Numbered from the stretch's first letter, positions 52,186 through 61,468 are shown. The stretch is 64,000 nucleotides of DNA from Gemmatimonadota bacterium (GCA_009840005.1 VXOR01000057.1:27127-91126), one strand, 5' to 3'. Translations and numbers: made by a program. Notes: a model not told the origin generated them from the sequence alone.

Positions 52186-53190
52186 ATGACCACCAATCGC
52201 CAACTCGCCATCTGGCTCTTCGCTGTCTCGGCTCTCATCGTCGTCCTCGTGGTGTACGGGGGCTGGGTGCGCCTGACCCGCTCGGGTCTATCCATCGTCG
52301 AGTGGAACGTCGTCACCGGCGTCGTACCGCCGCTAAGTGCTGCGGCCTGGGAAAGCGAATTCGCCAAGTACCGGCAGACGCCCGAATACCAGCTCGTCAA
52401 CTATGGCATGGAGTTGGACGAATTCAAATTTATCTACTACATGGAGTTCGGCCACCGCCTGCTCGGCCGACTGGCCGGATTGCTCTTTGTGGTGCCCCTG
52501 ATCTATTTCCTCTGCCGCCGCGCCATTCCCCGTTCCCACATACCCACCTATCTGGGCATTGGCTTGCTCTTCGCTCTCCAAGGCTTGGTGGGCTGGCTGA
52601 TGGTCAAGAGCGGCCTAGACGACCGGCCTCAAGTAAGTCACCTGCGCTTGACCTTGCACCTTTGTTGTGCCTTGGCCCTTTTGGCCGCTTGCCTCTGGCA
52701 GGCCCTCGGCTATCTGTCGTCTGCGGCAGCGGCTCGGCCGGTGCCCCGCGCCGCACGCCGCCTTTGCATCTGGCTATTTGCCGCCGTCTGCCTCCAGATC
52801 GCCGCTGGCGGCCTCGTTGCCGGGCTCAAGGCCGGACACCTATCGGATACCTTTCCCAAAATGTTCGGAGTTTGGATTCCGGCCGGCTTGTGGTCTATGC
52901 AGCCGCTGCTCTTAAACCTGCTCGACAACCCCACTACCGTCCACTTCCAACACCGCTTCTTCGCCTTTGCGGTCCTCGGGCTAGCACTAGCACTGTGGAT
53001 AGCCGTCCGCCGCACGGCTCTGCAATCTGAGGCCGGTCTAATCCTCTGCTTGGTAGCGGTGCAGGTCGGCTTGGGGATCGGCACGGTCGTCGCGCACGTA
53101 CCTTTGACCCTAGCCTCGCTGCATCAGGCAGTAGCCGTGGCTCTGTTCGCTGCCGCGCTTTTTCTCTGCCACCGCGCGTACAGAGGCTAG
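52186..53190 (+). CDS. ctaA: Heme A synthase (COX15/CtaA family)
   Basis: A 334-residue membrane protein from MTTNRQ with eight hydrophobic segments. YGGWVRLTRSGLSIVEWNVVTGVVPPL is the conserved first-helix region of COX15. The four heme-ligand histidines are likely in EFGHRLLGR, LTLHLCC, HFQHRFFAF and SLHQAVAV. It oxidises the C8 methyl of heme O to make heme A for cytochrome oxidases. The longer, COX15-like type 2 class is suggested. No cox genes adjoin it. Confidence 0.9.
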   Translation: MTTNRQLAIWLFAVSALIVVLVVYGGWVRLTRSGLSIVEWNVVTGVVPPLSAAAWESEFAKYRQTPEYQLVNYGMELDEFKFIYYMEFGHRLLGRLAGLLFVVPLIYFLCRRAIPRSHIPTYLGIGLLFALQGLVGWLMVKSGLDDRPQVSHLRLTLHLCCALALLAACLWQALGYLSSAAAARPVPRAARRLCIWLFAAVCLQIAAGGLVAGLKAGHLSDTFPKMFGVWIPAGLWSMQPLLLNLLDNPTTVHFQHRFFAFAVLGLALALWIAVRRTALQSEAGLILCLVAVQVGLGIGTVVAHVPLTLASLHQAVAVALFAAALFLCHRAYRG

Positions 53191-53876
53191 ACCGCCTCAT
53201 AGCGGTTGATAATCTCGGTTTCGACCACGCCATCGGCCGCGATTCGGCGCACCGCAAGCGCGATCCGATGCTCGGGATTTAGAGCTTCCCAGAGGCGGGT
53301 GGACGCATCGGCAAGGGGCAACAGGTAGGGAACCCCAGAAAACGAGGGCAGTGGGTCGCCATCTGAGTCGTACGTGGTAATGGCGTAACCATAGCCCGGC
53401 TCGACGCAGTCGAAGCGGAAGAAGTGGCGTTCGCTGCGCTCGGGGTCAAAGGGGCTGGCTTTGAGTATGGCGAGCCAAGCCTCATCGGCTTCCAAATCGA
53501 CATAGCCCGCTATGCGCGGCGTGTAGTTGGGCGGATCCGGCTCGTGTAGCCAGCCAGCCAAGCTCTCGGCAAAACTGCGGCCGGCGGCAAAACCCTCGTG
53601 TATGGCGTCGGTATGCACCCCATTGGAGACAATGCTGCGCCAAGCGCAAACTCGCATAGCGTTGTAAATAATGAGCTTGGGGTCGCTCAACTTAGCGGGA
53701 TCGGCGGCTTTGGTCCGCAACACATCGTCCTCGGCGACGAAGATGCGGTTGCGGCTGTTGGCACTGCGTCCCGCGATCCAGTAAACCTGCATCCAAGTCC
53801 CCTTTGCGGCCCGGCCAATGACAATACCGCGGCCTACGTAGGGGTTTTCGGCCAGCCGTTGCTGTAAATTGGCCAT
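53187..53876 (-). CDS. PurO-like IMP cyclohydrolase family protein
   Basis: A 229-residue protein from MANLQQRL. GRGIVIGRAAKGTWMQVYWIAGRSANSRNRIFV matches the opening of the archaeal-type IMP cyclohydrolase (PurO) fold, including SRNR. It lacks the AICAR formyltransferase domain found with the bacterial PurH cyclohydrolase. It could do the last step of IMP synthesis or have a changed function. Its 3' end overlaps that of the heme A synthase gene by four bases. Confidence 0.72.
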   Translation of the reverse strand: MANLQQRLAENPYVGRGIVIGRAAKGTWMQVYWIAGRSANSRNRIFVAEDDVLRTKAADPAKLSDPKLIIYNAMRVCAWRSIVSNGVHTDAIHEGFAAGRSFAESLAGWLHEPDPPNYTPRIAGYVDLEADEAWLAILKASPFDPERSERHFFRFDCVEPGYGYAITTYDSDGDPLPSFSGVPYLLPLADASTRLWEALNPEHRIALAVRRIAADGVVETEIINRYEAV

Positions 53877-54048
53877 AGCCTGTTCTCTCGCCGTTTTTGG
53901 CACCATGCCACATAGTATAGGACAACGCTACGCTCGGCAAAAGCGCGACAGCACCACCTTTGGGCGCAAAAAAGGCCGGTGCCTTTTCTCGACGGGGAAT
54001 ATCGAGAAAAGGCACCGGCCTGAACGAGGCTCAGCCGAGGCAGCCTAC

Positions 54049-54243
54049 TTAGCTGCGCTTTAGTACCGGCAGACCGTTTTTGCTCTCAGATACCTGATAG
54101 CCAGCCGGCACCGCGTCGAGAGCTCCTTCCTTCTCGGTTTTAGCAAAGAAGTAAATCGTCTGCGAGTTCCCGTTTTTGAGGGTCGTGGTCCGGGAATGCA
54201 GAATATACGTGACCCCCTTTGAATTCGTATGCGAAAAAGCCAT
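54049..54243 (-). CDS. Conserved small protein
   Basis: A 64-residue protein from an ATG with AAGGAG upstream (MAFSHTNSKGVTYILHSRTTT ... YFFAKTEKEGALDAVPAGYQVSESKNGLPVLKRS). The pattern YFF(A/S)K...GY.V.E...GLP.LK is one I associate with short uncharacterised proteins in diverse bacteria. There is no signal peptide or membrane segment. It is transcribed divergently from rpsU. Confidence 0.72.
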   Translation of the reverse strand: MAFSHTNSKGVTYILHSRTTTLKNGNSQTIYFFAKTEKEGALDAVPAGYQVSESKNGLPVLKRS

Positions 54244-54408
54244 GGCATCTCCTTGCGTGTGATATAGAGGAAGCATGGAAGTCGAACGGCAAAGCACGAC
54301 TTCTCGCTGAGTAGGGGAGTCTTATTAAAAAAAAAGGCCATCTAGCCAAAATCGCAACTACTTTTATAGCTCCTTCGCCTTGGCCCAGCATGGCTGGTAA
54401 GACGGCTC

Positions 54409-54437
54409 TTGACTAAGAGCAACCCATAGCGTAGAAT
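54409..54437 (+). promoter_or_regulatory. Sigma-70-type promoter of rpsU
   Basis: TTGACT (54409-54414), 17 nt, TAGAAT (54432-54437), about 50 bases upstream of rpsU, whose ATG follows TTAGGAG. Confidence 0.65.
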
Positions 54438-54487
54438 ATATTTTCTTTACGTAGGAACTTAAAACCCACTAGGGTTAGGAGCAGCAT

Positions 54488-54781
54488 ATGAGCAATTTCA
54501 GCGTCGAGGTCAGATCGGACGAACCCTTTGAAAAGGCGCTACGGCGTTTTACGTCCAAAACCCGCAAAGCCGGCTTGTTACGCGACTTGAAGAAGCGGCG
54601 TTTCTATACTAAACCCTCGGTCCAGAAGAAGATCAACCGCCAAAAGAGCATCCGCCGACAGCAGAAGGCCATTCGCATGGCCGAGGTTGGCTTCGTCCGC
54701 GGCGCACGCGGGACCGGTGGACGCGGGACCGGTGGACGCGGGACCGGTGGACGCGGGACCGGTGGACGCAGCCCGCGTTAG
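54488..54781 (+). CDS. rpsU: Ribosomal protein bS21 with Gly/Thr/Arg-repeat tail
   Basis: A 97-residue bS21 homolog. The first 68 residues are the usual protein (FSVEVRSDEPFEKALRRFTSKTRKAGLLRDLKKRRFYTKPSVQKK). The C-terminal extension is GARGTGGRGTGGRGTGGRGTGGRSPR, encoded by four exact 15-bp repeats. bS21 sits near the anti-Shine-Dalgarno end of 16S rRNA and helps initiation. A basic repetitive tail of this kind is not part of the standard protein and is expected to vary in copy number. Confidence 0.9.
   Translation: MSNFSVEVRSDEPFEKALRRFTSKTRKAGLLRDLKKRRFYTKPSVQKKINRQKSIRRQQKAIRMAEVGFVRGARGTGGRGTGGRGTGGRGTGGRSPR
54706..54765 (+). repeat. 15-bp tandem repeat inside rpsU
   Basis: Four exact copies of acgcgggaccggtgg, keeping the reading frame and coding for RGTGG units. 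A partial fifth unit (acgcagcccgcg) precedes the stop. Confidence 0.95.
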
Positions 54782-54868
54782 AGTCTTTTTGTAGCCAACT
54801 CTGTCTTAAGCCCAGCTTGGAACGCTTAATTCAACGCCATTAGCAATCGAAGGGAGGTAACCTTCATT

Positions 54869-55108
54869 ATGTCTGAACGTCAAAGTGGATCCGTTAAATG
54901 GTTCGATAGTTCCAAGGGGTTTGGTTTTATTCAGCGCGAAGGACAAGACGACGTCTTCGTCCATTACAGCGCGATTCGCGGCGATGGTTTCCGCTCCCTA
55001 GAAGAAGGTCAGCAGGTGGAATTTGAAACGGTCGCTAGCCCCAAGGGCCTGCAAGCCCGAGACGTAGTTGTCATCGGCACGGCCCCCGAAACCGAAACTC
55101 CGCAATAA
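54869..55108 (+). CDS. Cold-shock domain protein
   Basis: A 79-residue CspA-type protein with both RNA-binding motifs: KGFGFI (RNP1) and VFVHY (RNP2). The order is [31 protein letters not shown]. The ribosome binding region GGGAGGT is strong. It binds single-stranded nucleic acid and melts RNA structure. It is followed by a strong terminator. Confidence 0.93.
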   Translation: MSERQSGSVKWFDSSKGFGFIQREGQDDVFVHYSAIRGDGFRSLEEGQQVEFETVASPKGLQARDVVVIGTAPETETPQ

Positions 55109-55126
55109 TCCCTCCAGACAAACACG

Positions 55127-55158
55127 AAAAGCGCAGGTCCTTAGGGTCCTGCGCTTTT
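55127..55158. terminator. Intrinsic terminator after the cold-shock gene
   Basis: An 11-bp stem (aaaagcgcagg / cctgcgctttt) with a 10-nt loop followed by a T-run. The A-run on the other side would let it serve the convergent VOC gene as well. Confidence 0.9.
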
Positions 55159-55174
55159 TTTGTGCCAACCCAGC

Positions 55175-55597
55175 CTAGTGAGTCTGGAAAAACTCCACGA
55201 CTTCGCCGTTGGGGCCTTTGAAAAAGGCAATTGTCACGTTCAGCCTGTCCAATGTCAGGTCCTTGGGTTCGACCGTGATCTCGCATCCGGCCGCTCGCAC
55301 CCGCTCAGTGGCGGCGCGGGCGTCTGTAACCGCCAAGGCAAAATGCGTCACCGGATCGTTGGGGCTTTCGGCTCCAAGTGCAGGCGACTCGGCCGTGGGG
55401 GCGAAGAGTTCGAGGTGGCTTCCATCGCCTGCATCCAAGAGCGCGATCTTGCGCTCAGGAGAACCAAATTCGGCGACCACCTCCATGCCCAAGACATCTC
55501 GGTAAAAGCTCAGCGACGTTTCCCAATCGCGCGTCTGCACGGCCACATGGTGCATTCCGCAACCGGCGATTATAGCGTTTTTGTCTCCTATGGGCAT
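55175..55597 (-). CDS. VOC (glyoxalase/dioxygenase superfamily) protein
   Basis: A 140-residue protein with two beta-alpha-beta-beta-beta modules: MHHVAVQTRDWETSLSFYRDVLGMEVV and THFALAVTDARAATERVRAAG. Likely metal ligands are His16, the Glu in LELF, His in THFA and Glu in EVVEFF. It could be a lactoylglutathione-lyase-like or fosfomycin-resistance-like enzyme; the sequence does not decide. Its start overlaps the end of the ADP-ribosylglycohydrolase gene, so it is the last gene of the frd operon. Confidence 0.85.
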   Translation of the reverse strand: MPIGDKNAIIAGCGMHHVAVQTRDWETSLSFYRDVLGMEVVAEFGSPERKIALLDAGDGSHLELFAPTAESPALGAESPNDPVTHFALAVTDARAATERVRAAGCEITVEPKDLTLDRLNVTIAFFKGPNGEVVEFFQTH

Positions 55598-56724
55598 TGA
55601 CGTTCTTCCTTTCTTTGCTTTGAGACCACTAAGTGCGCGAAACGCGCGATCGTCTCCTCCAAGTCAAACCCGTACACGGCCTTGTTTCCCGCGACGACCT
55701 GTCCAACCACGTCTGTTGGCAGCGCATTGTCGCCGCAACACGCCCCTACCAGCGCTCCGGTAATCCCGGCATAGCAGTCGATATCCGCGTAGCGGCTCCA
55801 GTGCCCCTCCCCGTCGAGATCGCCTTGGTTGGCCGCCACTTGCAGCGCAAGGGACGGGTCGTCGGGATGGGACAAGAGCGCGGCAAAGGCAATGGCCAAC
55901 GCCCGGAAGGGATCGAAGACGCTGAAATGACGCAGCTCCCACGCAAGGAACTCAGCCAATTGCTCGGCCTTTTTACCGGCGGCTCTCGCCAGTAATGGCG
56001 GCAGCTTCTGCCGGATGAAAGTGTCCCCGAAATACCCTCCCAAGCACAGAGGATCCAGCGCCAATACGGCATCGACCAATGCCGACGGCGACATATCGGC
56101 CAATGCCGCCCCTTGCGCCGCTGCCAACAGCGCGGTGGCCTCGCGGGCATAGCCAACCGCAAAAAAATCCGCCTCATAAGCAGCGCGATAGGCCCTTGCG
56201 AGATCGCCGGGAAAGAGCAGACCCGCCGATGGCAGCACCAACAGCCCGGCCAGCGTCGGATAGTTGATCCCGATACTCCGCGTGGCGAGCACTGCGGGCG
56301 GCACTCCCGGGTAACGCGGCGACTCCTCCCCCAGACAACCGCGGCTAACCCCTTCCCACAGCTCAAACTGCTCGCGTGCTAACTTGGCATTACTGGGAAA
56401 GAAATCCCCGGGCCGCTCATACACATCCAACAATCGCCGCGCCACTTCCCGATCCCTTGGCATCCTCCCCAACTCGACGGCCAGTTCCATAAAGAGATAA
56501 TTGTAGCGCACATCGTCGGTGCCCGTACCCGCTGGGGCTTCGCTCACCCACATCCCATGCGGCCCCTTTTTCCCGGTGAATGAATGAAGCCGTGCCAGCC
56601 ACTTCTTCCCCGTGCGCTTTTCAACGGCGTCTGGCGGCGCGAATTCAAACGGCGCACCCAAGGCGTCTCCCCAAGCCTGGGCCAGCACCGAGCCGCGGAT
56701 GCGCGATTGCAGCGTCGGCTTCAT
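55588..56724 (-). CDS. ADP-ribosylglycohydrolase family protein
   Basis: A 378-residue protein. The N-terminal GSVLAQAWGDALGAPFEF is the typical opening of the DraG/ARH family. The magnesium-binding residues are in GTGTDDVRYN and the C-terminal DIDCYAGITGALVGACCGDNALP. It would remove ADP-ribose from proteins or process a related N-glycoside; several family members act on other substrates. It lies 21 nt after frdD on the same strand. Confidence 0.85.
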   Translation of the reverse strand: MKPTLQSRIRGSVLAQAWGDALGAPFEFAPPDAVEKRTGKKWLARLHSFTGKKGPHGMWVSEAPAGTGTDDVRYNYLFMELAVELGRMPRDREVARRLLDVYERPGDFFPSNAKLAREQFELWEGVSRGCLGEESPRYPGVPPAVLATRSIGINYPTLAGLLVLPSAGLLFPGDLARAYRAAYEADFFAVGYAREATALLAAAQGAALADMSPSALVDAVLALDPLCLGGYFGDTFIRQKLPPLLARAAGKKAEQLAEFLAWELRHFSVFDPFRALAIAFAALLSHPDDPSLALQVAANQGDLDGEGHWSRYADIDCYAGITGALVGACCGDNALPTDVVGQVVAGNKAVYGFDLEETIARFAHLVVSKQRKEERQCP

Positions 56725-56745
56725 TGCACCTATCGGGACCGACGT

Positions 56746-57108
56746 TTAGAGCAGATAAAAGAGGATGTAAGCCGCCAGTCCAGTGCCGACTATGGCACCG
56801 CCGTAGCAGAAGTAGTGAATGGGAAGGATCAACTTCCGCAGCCCAAATTCGTGGAGCATGAAGCGGATGCGGTGCGCCGCATGGTAAAGAGGTAGGACGA
56901 CCACGCTGAAAAATAACACCCTAGCCAGCGGGTGGCTGAGCAACTTGCTCATGGCCTCGTATCCGCTCACTTCCACGCCGACTGAGCCAAGCGGCTCGGC
57001 CAACCCGACGAAGTAGATCAGCACGGGGATCAGCATGGCGGCTACCACGCCACCAGCGGAAAACAAGCCCCACCAGAAAGGTTCGGTTTTGTCTTGTTTG
57101 TAGCTCAT
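56746..57108 (-). CDS. frdD: Fumarate reductase membrane anchor subunit D
   Basis: A 120-residue protein from MSYKQDK with three hydrophobic helices. EPFWWGLFSAGGVVAAMLIPVLI and LPLYHAAHRIRFMLHEFGL match the E. coli FrdD pattern. It anchors the complex and shapes the quinol site with FrdC. The gene starts 2 nt after the frdC stop. Confidence 0.88.
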   Translation of the reverse strand: MSYKQDKTEPFWWGLFSAGGVVAAMLIPVLIYFVGLAEPLGSVGVEVSGYEAMSKLLSHPLARVLFFSVVVLPLYHAAHRIRFMLHEFGLRKLILPIHYFCYGGAIVGTGLAAYILFYLL

Positions 57109-57110
57109 GG

Positions 57111-57509
57111 CTATAGCGCGTACAGGAGAATGCAGCCAACGGCCGCCGACACGAAGAAAAACCCGACGAAAGCACCAGCCGTTACCAATTTGGGCGGCAC
57201 GGTAAACGCGCCCATCCGCACGACCTGGACTCGGCCCATTACCCCCAGCCAAGTGATCGTGTGGTAGATCGCAAAAACAAACGCAACCGCGTAAAAAGCC
57301 ACAAACCCCGGTGTCGTCAGTGCAGAGCGGCAAGCCGCATACGCTTCCTCTCCCTCAGCCAGCGCAAAGAGCTGGTAGAGAAAGAGGATGACGAAGGCGG
57401 CGACAAAGACGCTGCTCAATTCGCGCATCATAAACAGGAAGTAGTTGCGGCTCTTCAGCCACCAAGTCGGAGATAGCTTTGGCTTGTAGGTTTCGTACGA
57501 CTGGCTCAT
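57111..57509 (-). CDS. frdC: Fumarate reductase membrane anchor subunit C
   Basis: A 132-residue protein starting at an ATG that overlaps the frdB stop (ATGA). STPTWW-like [26 protein letters not shown] and [17 protein letters not shown] match the FrdC family, with three membrane helices. No heme-ligand set of the SdhC type is evident. Confidence 0.88.
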   Translation of the reverse strand: MSQSYETYKPKLSPTWWLKSRNYFLFMMRELSSVFVAAFVILFLYQLFALAEGEEAYAACRSALTTPGFVAFYAVAFVFAIYHTITWLGVMGRVQVVRMGAFTVPPKLVTAGAFVGFFFVSAAVGCILLYAL

Positions 57510-58252
57510 TTGTTCCCCCAAGGCATGAGAAAGGATTTGAACCAGTTGGTCGTGGTCTCGACCTTGGTGCGCTGGATGGCGGCGGCTGGGTCCACATCCT
57601 TGGGACAGACCACCGAGCACTCCCCGATAAAGGTGCATTCCCAGATGCCCTCACTGCTAGCGGCTACTACCGTGCGCTGGGCGTAGCCTTCGTCGCGCGA
57701 GTCGAGGTTGTAGCGGTAGGACAGCGCGAGAGCCGCGGGGCCGACGAAGACGTCTTCTAGCCCATAGACGGGACAAGCCGCGTAGCACAGCAGACAGTTG
57801 ATGCACTGGCTAAACTGCTTGAACTCCTTTAGCTCTGCGGGCGACTGCAAGTACTCGCCTTCGGCGACCGGCTTTTCTTCTTCGCGAATGATCCACGGCT
57901 GAACCGCCTTGAGCTTGTCCATGAAATCGTCTATATCGACGACCAAATCGCGGACGATTGGGAAGTGGGCGAGGGGCTGGACTACCAGCTCATTCGGATA
58001 GTAGTCCTTGAGAAAGGCCGCGCAGGTCAACTTAGGCTCGCCGTTGACCATCATGCCGCAGGAGCCGCACACGCCCATGCGGCACGACCAGCGGTACGAG
58101 AGGGTGCCGTCGATGTGGTCTTTGATGTAGTTGAGCGCGTCGAGGACGACCCAGTCCTCCTGATAGGGAACCTCGTAAGCCTGCTCGGTGGGTGCGTCCT
58201 CCTGCTCGGGTCGGAAGCGGGTCACCCGAATGCCAATGGTCTTTTCGCTCAT
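57506..58252 (-). CDS. frdB: Fumarate reductase iron-sulfur subunit
   Basis: A 248-residue protein from the ATG preceded by GAGAGGAG. Cysteine clusters are in order: [22 protein letters not shown] for the [2Fe-2S] centre, [13 protein letters not shown] for the [4Fe-4S] centre, and [17 protein letters not shown] for the [3Fe-4S] centre. It carries electrons from quinol to FrdA. Confidence 0.95.
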   Translation of the reverse strand: MSEKTIGIRVTRFRPEQEDAPTEQAYEVPYQEDWVVLDALNYIKDHIDGTLSYRWSCRMGVCGSCGMMVNGEPKLTCAAFLKDYYPNELVVQPLAHFPIVRDLVVDIDDFMDKLKAVQPWIIREEEKPVAEGEYLQSPAELKEFKQFSQCINCLLCYAACPVYGLEDVFVGPAALALSYRYNLDSRDEGYAQRTVVAASSEGIWECTFIGECSVVCPKDVDPAAAIQRTKVETTTNWFKSFLMPWGNK

Positions 58253-58264
58253 AGCTCCTCTCAA

Positions 58265-59974
58265 TCAGTAGGTGCGCTCTTGGGGCTGCCAGCGGGTGAT
58301 GACGACGTCTTGGTATTCTATGCGTGGCTCCCCATCAGTGCGATACGCCAAGGAGTGGCAGAGGAAGTTTTCGTCATCGCGTGCCTCGTAGTCCATGCGC
58401 GAATGCGAGCCGCGCGACTCCCGGCGCAACAGGGCCGAATGGGCCACGGTCTCGGCCACGTCGAGCAACGAGCCCAATTCCAACGCGGCGGTCAGTTCGG
58501 TGTTGAAGACCGATGAGTTGTCGTCAACCTGAACGCGAGTGTAGCGTTCCTTGAGCTTGGGCAGCTCGGCGCAGGTCGCCTCTAGGCTCTCCTGTTCTCG
58601 ATAGATGCCCGCCCCTTGCTCCATCGTCTTCTGCAGATCCGTGCGAATGTCGGCAATGCGCTCGCTGCCTTCGTTTTTGAAAAACGCATTTTCAATTCGC
58701 TGCCACTCGTCAGCAGCCATCTTCTCCAAGCTGTCGTACGATGGTGAATTGACCTCCGCAGCATACTCGGCGGCATACTGGCCGGCCCGTGCGCCAAAGA
58801 CCAAAAGCTCGGACAGCGAGTTGGAGCCGAGGCGATTGGCTCCATTCATGGTGACACAGGCCGTTTCCCCGGCCGCGTACAAGCCCGGAATCGGCGTCGC
58901 CGTAGTAATGTCGGTGTGAATGCCGCCCATCATGTAGTGGACCACCGGGCGCACGGGCACCGGCTCGTACACGGGATCGATGCCCACGTAGTTTTTGGTC
59001 AGCTCGCGCACGAAGGGGATGCGCTCGTCGATTTTCTTTTCGCCCAAATGCCGCAAATCGAGATGGACGTACGTGCCATACGGGCCGGAAAAGACCCGCC
59101 CGGCGCGTTCCTCGTGGACGAACGCCCGTGAAACCATGTCGCGCGGGCCTAACTCCATCTTGTCGGGCAGGTACTCGCTCAGGTAGCGGTCGCCCTTGTT
59201 GTTGATTAGGTAGCCGCCCTCGCCGCGCGATGCCTCGGTCATCAAGATGCCCGTGCCCGGCAGCCCGGTGGGATGGTACTGGACAAATTCCATGTCCTTG
59301 AGTGGGCAGCCCGCTCGGTAGGCCATGGACATGCCGTCACCGGTCTTGATGGCAGCGTTGGTCGTAAAGGGGAAAATGCGCCCGCCACCGCCTGTGCAGA
59401 TTATTACGGCCTTGGCGGGAATCGCCTGCATGGCACCGGAGCGCACGTTGATCGCTGCCACGCCGCAGGCCGCGCCGTTGTCGTCGAGCAGCAGCCGCGT
59501 CCCAAACCACTCGTCGTAGCGATGGATGCGGTCGTATTTGAGCGAGGTCTGGAAAAGGGCGTGCAGCATGTGGAAGCCGGTCTTGTCGGCCGCGTACAGG
59601 GTGCGCTTGACCGACATGCCGCCGAAGGCGCGCACGCTGATCCGGCCGTCGTCGTCGCGGCTCCAAGGGCAGCCCCAATGCTCCAATTGAATCAACTCGT
59701 CGCGGGCTTCCTTGACGAAGATCTCGACTACATCTTGGTCGGCGAGAAAGTCGCTGCCCTTGATGGTGTCGAAGGCATGGCCGTCGAAGCTGTCGTCGTC
59801 GCGTATCACCGCTGCGGAGCCGCCCTCGGCTGACACCGTGTGGCTGCGCATCGGGTACACTTTGGACACCAAGCCGACGCTGAGGTTCGGATCGAGTTCG
59901 ACGGCGGCGATTGCCGCCCGCAGACCCGCACCGCCGCCGCCTACGATTAGTATGTCGTGGTTAGGTACATTCAC
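58265..59974 (-). CDS. frdA: Fumarate reductase flavoprotein subunit
   Basis: A 569-residue flavoprotein starting at GTG. FAD binding: [20 protein letters not shown]; covalent FAD histidine in [15 protein letters not shown]; active-site region [30 protein letters not shown]. With FrdBCD it reduces fumarate to succinate under anaerobiosis, or may run as succinate dehydrogenase. The E. coli-like frdABCD order and anchors favour the quinol:fumarate reductase type. A CRISPR-like repeat directly abuts the start codon. Confidence 0.95.
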   Translation of the reverse strand: MNVPNHDILIVGGGGAGLRAAIAAVELDPNLSVGLVSKVYPMRSHTVSAEGGSAAVIRDDDSFDGHAFDTIKGSDFLADQDVVEIFVKEARDELIQLEHWGCPWSRDDDGRISVRAFGGMSVKRTLYAADKTGFHMLHALFQTSLKYDRIHRYDEWFGTRLLLDDNGAACGVAAINVRSGAMQAIPAKAVIICTGGGGRIFPFTTNAAIKTGDGMSMAYRAGCPLKDMEFVQYHPTGLPGTGILMTEASRGEGGYLINNKGDRYLSEYLPDKMELGPRDMVSRAFVHEERAGRVFSGPYGTYVHLDLRHLGEKKIDERIPFVRELTKNYVGIDPVYEPVPVRPVVHYMMGGIHTDITTATPIPGLYAAGETACVTMNGANRLGSNSLSELLVFGARAGQYAAEYAAEVNSPSYDSLEKMAADEWQRIENAFFKNEGSERIADIRTDLQKTMEQGAGIYREQESLEATCAELPKLKERYTRVQVDDNSSVFNTELTAALELGSLLDVAETVAHSALLRRESRGSHSRMDYEARDDENFLCHSLAYRTDGEPRIEYQDVVITRWQPQERTY

Positions 59975-60054
59975 GTTTCAATCCACACCCCCGCACGGGG
60001 GCGACCTTTTGGTGGTGGGAAAGGTTTCAATTCACGCCCCGTACAAGGGACGAT
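59975..60054. CRISPR. Two CRISPR-like (type I-C-style) repeat relics, no array
   Basis: The first repeat spans 59975-60005: gtttcaatccacaccc then ccgcacgggggcgac. A diverged copy lies at 60024-60054 (gtttcaattcacgcccc, then gtacaagggacgat). Both resemble type I-C repeats (GTTTCAATCCACGCCCC...GGGGCGAC). The gap is only 18 nt, too short for a normal spacer of about 35, and no cas gene is in the window. It is best read as a decayed array end or a related structured repeat. The first copy directly abuts the GTG start of frdA. Nothing else was seen in 60055-60159. Confidence 0.5.
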
Positions 60055-60159
60055 TCTTGCCTTCTCAACCGGCATAAAATGAGGCATCTATATCGAAGTA
60101 AAACAGGCTAAAAATTAAACCATATCGCCGATAGGAGCAACAGCCCAAGCGCGGCGAGA

Positions 60160-61107
60160 TTACGCCGGAGCATGCAGTGCCCGCAGCCGGGCCACTTCGC
60201 GTGGTGTGGCGCGCCAAGCCGGGCTGGATTCGTGGCGCAGGGCATAGCCCAGCGGCGTGAGTTCTTCGACCTCGGGGAAAAAGTGGTCCTGCCCCTTGTG
60301 GATGCAGTCCATCACCTTGTCGTCAGCCGCCGGATTGCGCTGAATGCGTGCTCTAACCGTCAAGTCTGCTCCTTGGTCCAACAGGTGCTCAAAGGTCTCC
60401 CACCCCGTCCCTTGGTTGGCACCAATGGCGTGGAAGAGGGGCGTCTGACCGCCCACGCCGTTGCGGCCGATCTCGGCGCGGGCATCCAAATCGGCCCCGC
60501 GTTTCAGCAGCAAGTGCACGGCATCCAACTCGTGATATTCGACCGCCACGTGCAGGAGGGTGACACCCCGCAGCGTGAGATGGTCGCCATAGTCGAGCCA
60601 GAAGCGCGTCGAGATCAAGTCGGGACAGCGGTCGAGGCGCTGCTCCAGTTGGTCGAGCCGGCCTCGGTGAATATCCATCGTCGGCCCGTCCTCAAAGGTA
60701 GCCCCTGCTTCGATGAGCGCTTCGACACAGGCGTGCAGATGGGCAGGAGGCGAGCGGTGGTACGTCTGCAAAAGCCCGTAGAGGACGCGGCAGTCCCAGC
60801 CTTCGTTGTACGCGTCGTCGGGGTGGACGCCCAGCTCTAACAGACGTTGCATGTGCTCTAGATTGTGGTTCTCACAGCACCCAAAGAGCGCTTCGTTCAA
60901 CTCGCCCACATCGGCATCGAATTCGACCAACAGGCGCATGGCATCCAAGCTAGCATCGATGCGGTCGGCGTACTGCAAGGGGGTATAGCTTTGTCCGTTC
61001 GCGCATTCGACGTGGTGGTGCACCAAGTGCGGCGGCTGGCGTAGCAAGGTCGCCAAGGCGTCTAAATCGCGCTCGTCGAGGGCTTTTTGCAAGTGGGTGC
61101 TATTCAT
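60160..61107 (-). CDS. Ankyrin-repeat protein
   Basis: A 315-residue protein from MNSTHLQKALDERDLDALATLLRQ. At least five ankyrin-like units are visible (YTPLQYADRIDASLDAMRLLVEFDADV; VTLLHVAVEYHELDAVHLLLKRGADLDARA; QTPLFHAIGANQGTGWETFEHLLDQGADL). No signal peptide, so a cytoplasmic binding protein is inferred. Its start overlaps the end of the metallopeptidase gene, indicating coupling. Confidence 0.85.
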   Translation of the reverse strand: MNSTHLQKALDERDLDALATLLRQPPHLVHHHVECANGQSYTPLQYADRIDASLDAMRLLVEFDADVGELNEALFGCCENHNLEHMQRLLELGVHPDDAYNEGWDCRVLYGLLQTYHRSPPAHLHACVEALIEAGATFEDGPTMDIHRGRLDQLEQRLDRCPDLISTRFWLDYGDHLTLRGVTLLHVAVEYHELDAVHLLLKRGADLDARAEIGRNGVGGQTPLFHAIGANQGTGWETFEHLLDQGADLTVRARIQRNPAADDKVMDCIHKGQDHFFPEVEELTPLGYALRHESSPAWRATPREVARLRALHAPA

Positions 61108-61468
61108 AGCCGTATTTTCTAACTGCGTCTTCGTCAAAGCCCATAAAGTGCGCCAACTCGTGTACCAAGGTGGTCTCCACCTCCCGCGCCAACTCGCCCT
61201 GATCGGGAAAGTCCTCCTCCAAAGGCCCCTGATAGAGCGCAATTACCGGCGGCAGGTCGCCGCTGTCTTCGAGGCGGCGCTCGGGCAGAGGCGTGCCCGT
61301 GAAAAGCCCGTAGAGCACTTCTTCTGGATCGCCGGTAATCTCCTCTACCAGCTCAGGGTCGGGCCAATCCTCGACGACGATGGCTAGGTTTTCCAGTGCT
61401 TGGCGGAACTCTTCCGGCAGGCGCCGGAGGGCCTTTTCCACCAACTCTTCAAACGCACGGCGGCGCAC
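61100..61468 (-). CDS. Zincin-like metallopeptidase (DUF1025/MPN-type small peptidase)
   Basis: A 122-residue protein with the zinc motif HELAHFMGFDED (HExxHxxGxxD) near the C-terminus. The opening FEELVEKALRRLPEEFRQALENLAIVVEDWPDPE and GLFTGTPLPER match the small DUF1025 family of predicted metallopeptidases. It is co-transcribed with the ankyrin gene. The target is unknown. Confidence 0.85.
   Translation of the reverse strand: MRRRAFEELVEKALRRLPEEFRQALENLAIVVEDWPDPELVEEITGDPEEVLYGLFTGTPLPERRLEDSGDLPPVIALYQGPLEEDFPDQGELAREVETTLVHELAHFMGFDEDAVRKYGYE

Noticed and set aside
59273..59833. 186-codon frame antisense to frdA
   Set aside because: Shadow of frdA; Ala/Val-rich product without domains.
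59975..60054. Functional CRISPR array
   Set aside because: Only two diverged repeats, an 18-nt gap instead of a spacer of about 35 nt, and no cas genes; reported as a relic only.
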